Shown here: positions 1 to 8,595 of the stretch, one piece after another
How positions within the stretch are numbered: position 1 is the stretch's first letter
Layout of the letters: each line of letters begins with the position of its first letter
Assembly (NCBI GenBank): GCA_015232405.1
Contig: JADFZS010000021.1
Coordinates: 1-50,207 of the forward strand
Direction of reading: 5' to 3'
Length of the DNA stretch: 50,207 nt
Source of the DNA: Magnetococcales bacterium
GTDB lineage: Bacteria; Pseudomonadota; Magnetococcia; Magnetococcales; JADFYX01
Notes under the pieces: model-generated
Seen by the model: the letters and a program-made list of their open reading frames with translations, nothing else
The model's database searches: none
What the model was told of the DNA's origin: nothing
Made by a program: the position numbers and the translations under genes

Positions 1-124
1 GATACCTTGATTTTCTGGGTTTACTTAACAAACTCCAATATTCTATGAAGGGATATTCTCCAGGTTCACCTACTTAAAATTTATGACAACCCAATGTTAA
101 TTGAACAGTTACGTCTACTATCGC

Positions 125-796
125 CTAGTTTGAAAGTAGGCGAATATAACTTACCAGGGCCTCTATCTCTGAACGGCTGAGAATATTTCTCCAGGCTGGC
201 ATATATTTACCTTTGCCAGCGCGGATGACATTTATCAGTTGATGGTTTTTTATATCCCTCATCTCATTGGGGTTGGAGTGGTCAGCTGGTTGGATATCCA
301 TTAACTGCCCCATAATTCCGTCTCCACCACCCTCTTCACCATGGCAGACAACACAATATTTTTGGTACAGCTGGTATCCCACTTCAGCATCACCCATCAG
401 GGTGTGGTTGGAACGGCTTAAAAAACGCAGATAGGCGATTAGAGAGTTGATTTGTGATTCGTCAAAAACCTTCTCCCACTCCGGCATGGCTTTGCTTATC
501 AGGTTGTGGCGGTCTCTGCCAGTTATGGTTTGCCGACCTTCTCCGGTGATGATTTTTTTAAGTATGGTATCGCTTCGAGAGCGCACGGTTGTTGTCAGAT
601 CTGCTGGCTGTATGCCCATTTTTTCCGCCAATGGCCCTGCCCCTTTACCGTCAGGGCTGTGGCATAACTGACAATATGATACATACAAACGCATCCCTTC
701 ATAAGCAGCAGGTGGTGATGCCCCTACCTCAATAGCATTTCCCATAGCTAAGAGATAGATAACAAAAGAAAATATAGAAGTTAAATATTTTTTCAC
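125..796 (-). CDS. Diheme c-type cytochrome
   Basis: A 223-residue exported cytochrome c. A Sec signal peptide covers about residues 1-26. Two cytochrome c folds follow, each with one heme-binding motif: CQLCH near residue 42 and CVVCH near residue 148. A Met-containing stretch near the end of each half (AMPEWEKVF and YMPAWRNIL) could supply the sixth heme ligand. The two halves look like an internal duplication. It probably moves electrons in the periplasm. It lies about 4 kb from nosZ on the opposite strand, so a role in N2O or other anaerobic respiration is possible but not shown. The gene is divergent from the chemoreceptor at 1339 across a 542-bp gap. The family is clear; the redox partner is unknown. 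Confidence 0.88.
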   Translation of the reverse strand: MKKYLTSIFSFVIYLLAMGNAIEVGASPPAAYEGMRLYVSYCQLCHSPDGKGAGPLAEKMGIQPADLTTTVRSRSDTILKKIITGEGRQTITGRDRHNLISKAMPEWEKVFDESQINSLIAYLRFLSRSNHTLMGDAEVGYQLYQKYCVVCHGEEGGGDGIMGQLMDIQPADHSNPNEMRDIKNHQLINVIRAGKGKYMPAWRNILSRSEIEALVSYIRLLSN

Positions 797-1338
797 CCTG
801 TTTCTCCTAATTATTTTTATTCATTGCCAGTAGAAGTGGGCATGATATAGCAATTGTTGATGCCGTTCCACAACTGTTTTAGCCTGCGAATGGTGTGGTA
901 GAGCAGCCTAATTATACTTAACGTTCTAGGAGTATACCAACTCTTTATATTTTACTCTTGGCATTTCACCAGTACAAACAGCTATTTGAACAACTTAATT
1001 TTTCGATATATACACTGTAAACATAAATATAAATAATATTATATTGTTTGCAAGTCACCACACATGTCGCCATACAAACTATTTATACGTAAAAAAGTTA
1101 ATTTTATTGGAAATAGGAATAGTTGTTGTTAACATAACCGCCAATTGTTAAGGGGCCTTAGTCGGCAAAGGTTTATTTTAATTAATAAATGTTCATTTTA
1201 TATAAGTTTTTTTTAAAATGACCACAGGATATTTTGACAAATGATGATGCTAGATTTTTAACTTCTTTTTATACTTGCTAAAATTGCAACAAAGAATAAT
1301 TGGGGGATTTTATTAACTTTAAATAAGGATATTTATTT
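797..1338. other. Divergent intergenic region, AT-rich
   Basis: This 542-bp spacer separates the divergent cytochrome and chemoreceptor genes and must hold both promoters. It is very AT-rich, with runs of A and T at 1015-1050 and 1195-1220. A TTGACA hexamer at 1234-1239 resembles a -35 element, but I find no convincing -10 at the right distance. A purine-rich AAGGA about ten bases before the ATG at 1339 is a plausible ribosome binding site. I see no gene, RNA or convincing operator. Confidence 0.5.
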
Positions 1339-2289
1339 ATGAAATCTGTAAAGTTTAAAATTCTGTTAGGAATAAGTATTCCGTTGTTGCTGATGGCGAT
1401 ATTGGGATATATCAACGTTAGTAGCATCTCCTCCATTTCCCAAACCAATGAACGAGTTGAACATACCTATAAAGTACTTGGGAAAGCGGCATCTATTGTT
1501 AGTGCAGCTGTGGATATGGAAACTGGTATGCGAGGTTATCTACTAGCTGGTAAGGAGGGATTTCTTGATCCTTACAACAGTGGCGAAAAGGCTACTTATG
1601 AACTAATTTCAAGTCTTTCCCAAACAGTAAGTGACAATCCCAAGCAGGTAAAAAGGCTGAATGAAGTTGAGGATATATTGAAAGGTTGGCAGCAAAATGT
1701 TACAGAGCCAACTATCGAATTGCGCCGTAAAATTGGCGATGCCAAGACTATGAACGATATCAGTGCTTTGGTCGGCGAGGCACGGGGCAAAAAATATTTT
1801 GATAAGTTCCGTGGCCAGATTGCTACTTTCATTAGCAGAGAGCAATCGTTGTTGAACAAACGTCGTGCTGAATTTACCAAAGCATTCAACAAACTAAAAA
1901 CATTGGCAGAAGCTGGCAATTCCGATTCATCCCTTTTAAACGTCATGAAAAACAATGAAGGATGGGTCTCTCATACCAATAAAGTAATAGCAAAAGCTAA
2001 TGATATTCTAGCCGCAGCTGTGGATATGGAGACAGGTATGCGTGGCTACCTTCTTGCTGGCGAGGAAGATTTCCTCGACCCTTACAAGGGAGGTTCAGAC
2101 AAATTTTTTAAATTAACAAGTAGCTTGAAACAGACTGTCAGTGACAATCCAGCCCAGGTTCATTTAATCAATGAGATGGAACAGACCATCAAAGGTTGGA
2201 AAAACAATGTAACAGAGCCTGCCATCTCTCTAAGACGTAAAATCGGACATGCCAAGACCATGGACGATATGGCAAAATTGATAGGTTAA
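1339..2289 (+). CDS. Chemoreceptor, N-terminal part with tandem CHASE3 domains (gene cut by in-frame TAA)
   Basis: This is the 316-residue front half of a methyl-accepting chemotaxis protein. TM1 is at about residues 7-25. The periplasmic region has two CHASE3-like modules with the shared signature VDMETGMRGYLLAG at residues 58-71 and 228-241, exactly 170 residues apart. Both copies continue through TVSDNP and VTEP...LRRKIG...AKTM, so the duplication is unmistakable. The frame ends at TAA (2287-2289). At that codon the first copy has Glu147 (GAG, 1777-1779), and the alignment continues after the stop with [11 protein letters not shown]. The downstream frame at 2329 is the rest of the same protein. 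Taken alone, this part would be a one-TM sensor without HAMP or signalling domain. A nonsense mutation or sequencing error is the simplest explanation. Confidence 0.85.
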   Translation: MKSVKFKILLGISIPLLLMAILGYINVSSISSISQTNERVEHTYKVLGKAASIVSAAVDMETGMRGYLLAGKEGFLDPYNSGEKATYELISSLSQTVSDNPKQVKRLNEVEDILKGWQQNVTEPTIELRRKIGDAKTMNDISALVGEARGKKYFDKFRGQIATFISREQSLLNKRRAEFTKAFNKLKTLAEAGNSDSSLLNVMKNNEGWVSHTNKVIAKANDILAAAVDMETGMRGYLLAGEEDFLDPYKGGSDKFFKLTSSLKQTVSDNPAQVHLINEMEQTIKGWKNNVTEPAISLRRKIGHAKTMDDMAKLIG

Positions 2290-2328
2290 GCACGTGGCAA
2301 ACAGTATTTTGATAAGTTCCGGGCAATA

Positions 2329-3846
2329 ATGGGTGATTTTGCCGCTGAAGAAGAAGCTTTGATGGAACAGAGGCAGACGGCAAATATTGATACGGTAGAA
2401 AACACCAACCTGACTACCATTATTGGAACCATAATAGCAATTATTTTGGGCCTGGGTGTTGGTACCGTGGTTACGAATAATATCACAAAACCTCTGGGTG
2501 AGGTTGTGACAATATTCAACAGACTCGCTGCTGGTGATCTCACCATGGAGTGTGCTTCTGACAGAGAGGATGAGATAGGTACTCTTAACAACTCAATGTC
2601 GGAGATGATCAAAAAATTACGTGGGACAATTGGGGAAATCAACAAAAACGCCCATGAAATCAACACTGCGTCTGGAGAGCTGTTCTCAATTTCTGGAGAG
2701 ATGTCCAGTGGTTCTGATGTAATGAGCAGTAGCGCTGAAAGTTCATCGGAAAATGCCCAGAACATGACTGGCAATATGCACACTGTCTCAGCGGCAGCAG
2801 AACAGATGAGCACAAACATGTCAAGTGTATCATCGGCGGTGGAAGAGATGAGTGCCAACATGACGACAATCTCAGCTGCAGCAGAAGAGGCCAATACAAA
2901 TCTAAGCGCAGTTGCTGCTGCATCAGAGGAGGCTAGTAACGGTTTAAATCTGGTTCATGAAGCAGCAAATCGCTCCAACGATAGTATAACTTCCATAACC
3001 AATGCGGTTAAAGATGTATCGGTTTCAATTGTCGAAGTGAGTTCCAAATGTAAAAATGCCGCCTCGGTTGCCCAACAGGCCAGTGATGATTCCCAGGCCA
3101 ATATAGATATAATTGAAGCCCTGACACGTTCTACAGCAGAAATAAGCAATGTGGTGAAAGATATTGAGGCTATAGCCCAGCAGACAAATATGTTGGCTCT
3201 CAACGCCTCAATTGAGGCTTCTGGAGCTGGTGAGGCTGGCAAGGGTTTTTCTGTGGTTGCCAATGAGGTGAAGGATCTTGCCAAGCAAACTGCAATAGCT
3301 ACATCTGATATTAGCAAAAAAATTAGCGAGATACAAAACAACACCCAGAGTGTAACCAGTGCCACGGTTAGTATTACTGACGCGGTGAAAAATATCGCTT
3401 CGGCAAACGAAGAAATTTTGCACTCAGTCGATGAGCAGAGCAAAACCATTGAGCAAATAACACAATCCATGGCATCCGCATCTGCTGAAACCAAGGAGGT
3501 TAACCGTCGGGTTGATGAATCATCCACCGGTCTTGGCGAGGTCAACCGCAATATGCAGGAGATTGCATCTGGTATTGGAGAGGTGGTTCGTAATGTCAGC
3601 GAAGTAAATGTAGGAATTCAGGAGTTGACAAGAACTGTTAACGAAACATCAAACGCTGGTGGAGAAGTTGCCAACAATGTTGCTGACGCTGCTACAATTT
3701 CAGAAGAGATATCCAGTAATATTGGACAGATCAAAGTTATGTCAGAAGGCATGCAAGAAAAGAGTGCTGAAATTGAAGAAAAAGCAACAATATTGTCAGG
3801 AGTCTCTAAAAAGTTAGACGAAAGCCTGGCTTCATTTTCCATATAA
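2329..3846 (+). CDS. Chemoreceptor, C-terminal part: TM2-HAMP-signalling domain
   Basis: This is the 505-residue rear half of the chemoreceptor that begins at 1339, in the same reading frame and 39 bases past the TAA. The ATG at 2329 is only the first Met after the stop; the true reading would start at 1339. TM2 is at about residues 28-48 and HAMP at 49-102. A long methyl-accepting coiled coil follows, with the conserved hairpin tip near residues 285-320 ([20 protein letters not shown]). The tip is the site that contacts CheA and CheW. The protein has many Ala/Ser/Glu heptads typical of methylation helices. Reinitiation at 2329 could give a TM-HAMP-signalling protein with no sensor. A strong terminator follows at 3911. 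Confidence 0.85.
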   Translation: MGDFAAEEEALMEQRQTANIDTVENTNLTTIIGTIIAIILGLGVGTVVTNNITKPLGEVVTIFNRLAAGDLTMECASDREDEIGTLNNSMSEMIKKLRGTIGEINKNAHEINTASGELFSISGEMSSGSDVMSSSAESSSENAQNMTGNMHTVSAAAEQMSTNMSSVSSAVEEMSANMTTISAAAEEANTNLSAVAAASEEASNGLNLVHEAANRSNDSITSITNAVKDVSVSIVEVSSKCKNAASVAQQASDDSQANIDIIEALTRSTAEISNVVKDIEAIAQQTNMLALNASIEASGAGEAGKGFSVVANEVKDLAKQTAIATSDISKKISEIQNNTQSVTSATVSITDAVKNIASANEEILHSVDEQSKTIEQITQSMASASAETKEVNRRVDESSTGLGEVNRNMQEIASGIGEVVRNVSEVNVGIQELTRTVNETSNAGGEVANNVADAATISEEISSNIGQIKVMSEGMQEKSAEIEEKATILSGVSKKLDESLASFSI

Positions 3847-3910
3847 CGGTTGGTTGCATATTTGTTCATTTTAAATTCAAATTAATCTTGCATTTTACCT
3901 AGCAAAAAAG

Positions 3911-3940
3911 AAGGTGGGGGCAGCCCCACCTTTTTTTTTG
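3911..3940 (+). terminator. Rho-independent terminator after the chemoreceptor
   Basis: A nine-base-pair stem, AAGGTGGGG (3911-3919) with CCCCACCTT (3924-3932), closes a four-base loop. It is followed by an unbroken T run to 3939. It lies 65 bases past the chemoreceptor stop codon. Confidence 0.88.
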
Positions 3941-4171
3941 TCAACCACAAAAATGAACCTAATGAAGTTTTGCTACTTGGTTGTTATGGCAAAAAAATAT
4001 TGTTCACTATCGATTAAGTTATTAAGCCTTGCTTCTTGACTCGGCAAGAAACCCCATGCAAGAATGCTTGTCATAGGTTTATTAACAACCAATAAAACAG
4101 TGAACCATAAAGCATAAAGCATAAAGCTTAGCTGCCACATATTGTTTTTAGAATAGTTTTGAGAAGTAACA
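3941..4171. other. Intergenic spacer with short tandem repeat
   Basis: This spacer lies between the chemoreceptor terminator and the DUF1990 gene. It holds three tandem copies of a seven-base ATAAAGC-type unit around 4106-4127, ending in AAGCTT. I see no recognisable promoter and no gene. The open frame on the other strand here overlaps the DUF1990 gene and looks spurious. Confidence 0.4.
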
Positions 4172-4789
4172 ATGATACACAATCCTGATAAGGCGATGTT
4201 CTCGGTCATCAAGCCAACCCCTCGCAAAATAAGCTCGTTTATCAATTCCCAAGAGAACAAACCTTTCACATATGATGAGGTGGGCATCTCAAAGGATGGG
4301 CCGCTATCGGAAGACCATCCCATAGCAAATAATTTTAAGTTGATAAACAGGCAGTTTAATATCGGGGAAGGTGAAAAGAGCTATCAGTCAGCCAAAAAAG
4401 CCTTTATCAGATGGGGTATGTTTGACCTGGATTGGGTAAATGTTAAACCAACCACCCCCATGAAAGAAGATTATCTGTTTGGCATCGTCAGCCATGTTAT
4501 GGGTGTATGGTCGGTTAATGTCTGTAAAATTATATATTTAATAGATGACAGTGGTCCCATTGAAAGATTTGGTCTGGGATATGGTACACTCCCCGGACAT
4601 GCTATTTGTGGTGAAGAGAGATTAACCGTGGCTTTCAACCAGGAGACCGGAAAAGTAAGCTATGATATTTTTTCGTTTTCCACAGAAAGTCAGTTGATAG
4701 CCAAGATATCATCTTTCCATCTACGAACCCTACAAAACCGTTTTGCCAATGCCTCTGCCCGTCGAATGAGATATTTTGCCCACATTTAG
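4172..4789 (+). CDS. DUF1990 family protein
   Basis: A 205-residue soluble protein without signal peptide or membrane segment. It matches the DUF1990 (UPF0548) pattern that I recognise. There is an AKKAFIRWGMFDLDWV stretch near residues 74-89, an LFGIVSHVMGVWSVN strand region, and the hallmark RFGLGYGTLPGHAICGEE near residues 132-149. A segment similar to FSFSTESQLIAK follows. The family occurs in bacteria and plants and has no established biochemical role that I know of. The gene stands alone, with nosZ 230 bases downstream. The ATG at 4172 lies close to the domain start, so the N-terminal 60 residues may be only partly conserved. The family call is good; the function is unknown. Confidence 0.8.
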   Translation: MIHNPDKAMFSVIKPTPRKISSFINSQENKPFTYDEVGISKDGPLSEDHPIANNFKLINRQFNIGEGEKSYQSAKKAFIRWGMFDLDWVNVKPTTPMKEDYLFGIVSHVMGVWSVNVCKIIYLIDDSGPIERFGLGYGTLPGHAICGEERLTVAFNQETGKVSYDIFSFSTESQLIAKISSFHLRTLQNRFANASARRMRYFAHI

Positions 4790-4854
4790 CAAAAATAACT
4801 TCATGAAATTACGCACTATTCAAATGAACAGTGATTAGTATTCATTTTTAAACC

Positions 4855-4868
4855 TTGATTTTTAACAA
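4855..4868 (+). promoter_or_regulatory. Putative FNR/CRP-type operator upstream of nosZ
   Basis: TTGATTTTTAACAA matches the FNR half-sites TTGAT-N4-ATCAA with one mismatch in the right arm. It ends about 150 bases before the nosZ start codon. FNR-like regulators commonly control nosZ under oxygen limitation. The match is by eye and the region is AT-rich, so a chance match is possible. Confidence 0.45.
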
Positions 4869-5019
4869 TGGTTTCAAGCATTCTTGCCAGTCTATGTGTT
4901 ATAAGACACATTTATACGCTATATCACACACTTCTAAAGCTTGTTGGTACTTTTGAAGTTAAAATTTGTATCATAATTAAATGTAGGCAATCGTTAACTA
5001 CTAAAATTGAGGGATTATT

Positions 5020-7335
5020 ATGCAAAAACGATTGGGTTGGAAGGGAGCAGCACTGTCGCTGTTCATTGGATTGGGGTTGATCTCCTCTGCGACGGCAGGA
5101 GAGAGCCTTAAGGATGTAATGAAGCGTCGTGGCCTAAACCAAAAAGATCTTTTGGCTGCGGCAAAAACATTTGTGCCGACGGGCAAGCGTGACGAGTTCA
5201 TCGTATTTAGTTCAGCAGGACAATGGGGCGGTGTTATTGTTTATGGTATACCGTCCATGCGTATCCTAAAATACATCTCTGTCTTCCAGGCAGAATCATG
5301 GCAGGGATACGGATATGATGATGAGTCCAAGCGTATCTTGTTTGGCGAAGGTCAGCGCAAAGAAGGTCCGACAATAACTTGGGGTGACACTCACCACCCA
5401 GCTATTTCAGAGACCAATGGTGATTATGATGGACGTTGGTTGTTCATCAACGATAAAGCCAATCCACGGCTTGCTGTTATCGATCTCCACGATTTTGAAA
5501 CCAAGCAGATTGTAGTCAACCCCCACTTTAAATCAGAACATGGCGGTGCATTTGTTACCCCCAACACCGATTACATCATTGAGACAGCTCAATACCCTGC
5601 GCCGTTTGCGCCTGAGTATGTTCCTCTGGAACAGTTCAACGAGAAATATCGTGGTGGTGTGACCTATTGGAAGTTTGACAAGAAGGCTGGTCGTATCGAC
5701 AAGACCCAATCTTTCTCAGTGGAGCTACCTCCTTACACTCAAGATATCAGTGACTTCGGTAAAAAAGCATCAGACGGTTGGTCTTTCACCAACTCATTCT
5801 GTGCCGAGCGTTACACTGGTGGATTTGAAGAGGGTCGTCCGCCGTTTGAGGCTGGCTGTTCAGCTAACGACACCGATATGCTCCATGTGATCAACTGGAA
5901 GAAAGCTGCCCAGCTATATGAAGCTGGTAAAGCCAATATGGTTAACGGCATGGCAATGCTATCCATGAAAACCATGGTAGACAACCAAGCTCTATTCCTT
6001 ATTCCTGAGCCAAAAAGCCCACACGGTGTTGATGTTACTCCAGACGGTAAGCACATCATCGTCTCCGGTAAGCTAGATACTCACGTTTCAGTTTACTCTT
6101 TTGATAAAATCCAAAAAGCCATCAAATCTGGTAACTTTGCCGGAAAAGATGACTACGGTATTCCAATTATCGACATGAAAGATGCCCTACACGGTCAGCT
6201 ATCTGTTGGTTTGGGACCACTACACACCCAAATGGGTTCTGGCGACGGTGAGGTTTATACATCACTGTATGTTGACTCCATGGTTGCAAAATGGAACTAC
6301 AAAACTCTCAAGGTTCTTGACAAGGTTCCTGTCTCCTACAACATCGGTCACTTGATGACCATGCACGGCGACACAGTTAAGCCTCGTGGTAAATATCTTG
6401 TTGCTCTGAACAAACTGGCTATTGACCGTTTCAACCCAGTTGGTCCTTTGCATCCACAAAACCATCAGCTCATCGACATCAACAACTCCAAAATGAGTGT
6501 TATCTATGACATGCCTCTACCATTGGGCGAACCGCATCTAGCTGTTGCAATTGACGCGAAACTGCTCAAGCCACATGTCCGTTACCGTCTAGGTACTGAC
6601 AGCCGTACTGGTAAGCGTTCACCTTATCGTACCCGTCCTGGTCGTGAGAAGACTGTAAGAACTTGTGATGACAATGGTAAGTGTACAGTTGAGGTATTTG
6701 GTACTCTGATCCGCTCTCATATCAATCCAGAGAAGATTGAGGCCACTGTTGGTGATACAGTAAAAATCCACTTGACCAACCTTGAGCGTGCTCAAGATGA
6801 GACCCACGGTTTCACTGTTGACCTCATGAACGTTCACGCTAGTGTAGAGCCAGGTAAAACAGCCTCTGTTACATTCACTGCAGATCGTGAGGGTGTATTC
6901 CCATACTACTGTACTGAGTTCTGTTCTGCTCTTCACCTAGAGATGGAAGGTTATCTGCTGGTCAAGCCTAAAGGTGCTGGCAAATCTTACGCTTCATCTA
7001 AAAAGCTTTCACCTGCTGAGCAAGCTAAATTCAAAAAATCTTATGAAGCCAAGTTGAAGACAATCGCTGGAACCAACGATGTCATCAACAGTGTGGTTAA
7101 AGCCATCACCGAGATGGGCTATGCTAAAGACCCACGGACAAAAGCTCTCATGGATGACGCAGTTGACCAGCTCAACAAGATTCCTGATGTTGAGAAGAAA
7201 ATGAAGGCAGCTGTTGAGAAACAAGATTGGAAAAATGCTGCTGATTGGGCAGAGATGATCTGGCAATACCAGGTTAAAACTGCTGACATCGGTCTGCGTA
7301 TCAAGATGATTTTGGAAGAGAAGGCTAAGCAATAA
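5020..7335 (+). CDS. nosZ: Nitrous oxide reductase, clade II (Sec-type)
   Basis: NosZ reduces N2O to N2 in the periplasm using a CuZ cluster and a CuA centre. The 771-residue protein begins with a Sec signal peptide (about residues 1-26) lacking a twin-arginine motif, which marks clade II. The seven-bladed propeller carries the CuZ His signature DTHHP near residue 125, with further conserved His in SPHGVD, GPLHTQM and GEPHLAVAI. The C-terminal cupredoxin domain has the CuA motif CTEFCSALHLEM near residues 630-641. Beyond it lies an extra helical tail of about 110 residues with no heme motif. GAGGGA six bases before the ATG supports the start. A strong terminator at 7359 separates it from nosB, so it is probably transcribed on its own. 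Confidence 0.98.
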   Translation: MQKRLGWKGAALSLFIGLGLISSATAGESLKDVMKRRGLNQKDLLAAAKTFVPTGKRDEFIVFSSAGQWGGVIVYGIPSMRILKYISVFQAESWQGYGYDDESKRILFGEGQRKEGPTITWGDTHHPAISETNGDYDGRWLFINDKANPRLAVIDLHDFETKQIVVNPHFKSEHGGAFVTPNTDYIIETAQYPAPFAPEYVPLEQFNEKYRGGVTYWKFDKKAGRIDKTQSFSVELPPYTQDISDFGKKASDGWSFTNSFCAERYTGGFEEGRPPFEAGCSANDTDMLHVINWKKAAQLYEAGKANMVNGMAMLSMKTMVDNQALFLIPEPKSPHGVDVTPDGKHIIVSGKLDTHVSVYSFDKIQKAIKSGNFAGKDDYGIPIIDMKDALHGQLSVGLGPLHTQMGSGDGEVYTSLYVDSMVAKWNYKTLKVLDKVPVSYNIGHLMTMHGDTVKPRGKYLVALNKLAIDRFNPVGPLHPQNHQLIDINNSKMSVIYDMPLPLGEPHLAVAIDAKLLKPHVRYRLGTDSRTGKRSPYRTRPGREKTVRTCDDNGKCTVEVFGTLIRSHINPEKIEATVGDTVKIHLTNLERAQDETHGFTVDLMNVHASVEPGKTASVTFTADREGVFPYYCTEFCSALHLEMEGYLLVKPKGAGKSYASSKKLSPAEQAKFKKSYEAKLKTIAGTNDVINSVVKAITEMGYAKDPRTKALMDDAVDQLNKIPDVEKKMKAAVEKQDWKNAADWAEMIWQYQVKTADIGLRIKMILEEKAKQ

Positions 7336-7670
7336 GTTTGACCAAGCCTTGAAAAAATCGACCGGGCCACCCTTGGCCCGGTCGTATTTTTTTTCAATAG
7401 CAACCTTGATGTTGCACGAAGTATTTCTAGTTAGTTCATTGTTTTAAAGCATAACCGCCGTAGCTTATTTGTCATACTTCGCGCAGAATCCAGGAAAATA
7501 TTTAAACAGCATCCTGCCATTATATTTTTTTTATTTTTTTTTTGAACAAAATTGCACTTTAACGCTCTAAGTAAAAAGTTACTGCAATGTATATCTGGTC
7601 CTCTCTTTATTTAATCGGATAATAGATCCCCCAGACCCTATTTAGTTTTTCTGCTGGAGTTTCCCCAATA
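7336..7670. other. Intergenic region between nosZ and nosB
   Basis: This 335-bp gap contains the nosZ terminator at 7359-7394 and then an AT-rich leader for the nosB operon, with long T runs at 7527-7543. It presumably holds the promoter for nosBDGHC1C2FLY. I could not identify a convincing -35/-10 pair or FNR box. A GGAG at about 7649 may serve as a distant ribosome binding site for nosB. Confidence 0.5.
7359..7394 (+). terminator. nosZ terminator
   Basis: An 11-base-pair GC-rich stem, CGACCGGGCCA (7359-7369) with TGGCCCGGTCG (7374-7384), has a four-base loop and is followed by a T-rich tract. It sits 23 bases after the nosZ stop. It would uncouple nosZ from the downstream operon. Confidence 0.93.
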
Positions 7671-8594
7671 ATGAACAACGCCTCTCAAGTCCGTTCCCTT
7701 GGTATAATCTATCGTGTATTGACTGTTGCTGGGCTTCTACTGCTCATTGCAGCCTATTTTAGCCCTGTATGGTGGGTTTCCCTGGAAGCACCACAATATC
7801 CCAAAGCAACGTTCCCTGATGGTATTCGTATCCATTTCCATTTTGACGGAGTGCATAACGGCTGTACCGAACAAGAGAGCGATGAGATTGAGATTGGTGA
7901 GGGAATTGATTGTGTTGAGGAGATGGACACCATCAACCACTATGTTGGCATGGCTCCAACCTCTGCCGGTGGCCCTATTGAGCGTGGCTTGTCACACTTT
8001 TCATTTACCATATTGGGGGTCATGCTAGTGGTATTTATGATGCCCAATAGCAAAAAGCAGGTCTATGTCTTGGGGGGTGGCTTTGCTGCCATCATGGCCT
8101 GGATGCTGGTCTCCCTTTATGCCCAGGGCTATTTGGAGACCATAGCCGCTGGGTTTGCCGATGGTATGGGGCAGTTTTTCAACGATAGAAAACAGATTGT
8201 AATAGAGACAGAAAAACTAAAACGTAACGCAGCCATGGTGGTGGGTGCTTATGGAGTGATAATGGTGGCAATCACCTTTGCCCTCTGGAAAGCTGGTGAT
8301 GGTCTGCGTTGGGTTTTGGCTTTGGTTCCTGCAGGGCTGTCGGTTATTTTTGTTATCGATTATGCTGCTTGGCTCTACTGGTTTGGTCACAACCTCCACC
8401 CCTGGGGAGCATTCTCGGTAAAACCGTTTATGCCCACAGTTTTTGGTGATGGCAAAGTGGCACAGTTTACCACCCACTCCTATCCTCACTATGGCTATTT
8501 TATGTTGATTGGTGTCACACTTCTGCTTTTGGTCGCCATACTCCTAAGAAGAAAAATGTACCGTTTAGCAGCAGAAGATAGCGGGACCCAGTAG
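7671..8594 (+). CDS. nosB: NosB, clade II-specific nos membrane protein
   Basis: A 307-residue integral membrane protein found directly after clade II nosZ genes and named NosB in that context. Hydrophobic segments lie near residues 13-35, 107-123, 131-150, 188-206, 213-235 and 276-294, giving about six transmembrane helices. A roughly 75-residue loop after the first helix carries two Cys (GCTEQ and DCVEE). Its exact role in N2O reduction is not settled. It is the first gene of a compact run; its stop is one base from the nosD start codon. It starts at the only well-placed ATG after the leader. Identification rests on position plus membrane topology. Confidence 0.85.
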   Translation: MNNASQVRSLGIIYRVLTVAGLLLLIAAYFSPVWWVSLEAPQYPKATFPDGIRIHFHFDGVHNGCTEQESDEIEIGEGIDCVEEMDTINHYVGMAPTSAGGPIERGLSHFSFTILGVMLVVFMMPNSKKQVYVLGGGFAAIMAWMLVSLYAQGYLETIAAGFADGMGQFFNDRKQIVIETEKLKRNAAMVVGAYGVIMVAITFALWKAGDGLRWVLALVPAGLSVIFVIDYAAWLYWFGHNLHPWGAFSVKPFMPTVFGDGKVAQFTTHSYPHYGYFMLIGVTLLLLVAILLRRKMYRLAAEDSGTQ

Positions 8595-8595
8595 T

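Noticed and set aside
2287..2289. Selenocysteine or pyrrolysine recoding at the chemoreceptor stop
   Set aside because: The codon is TAA, which is used for neither. The aligned residue in the sister repeat is Glu.
3973..4323. 116-codon minus-strand frame over the start of the DUF1990 gene
   Set aside because: It overlaps the DUF1990 coding start in antisense, has no recognisable domain and has no ribosome site.
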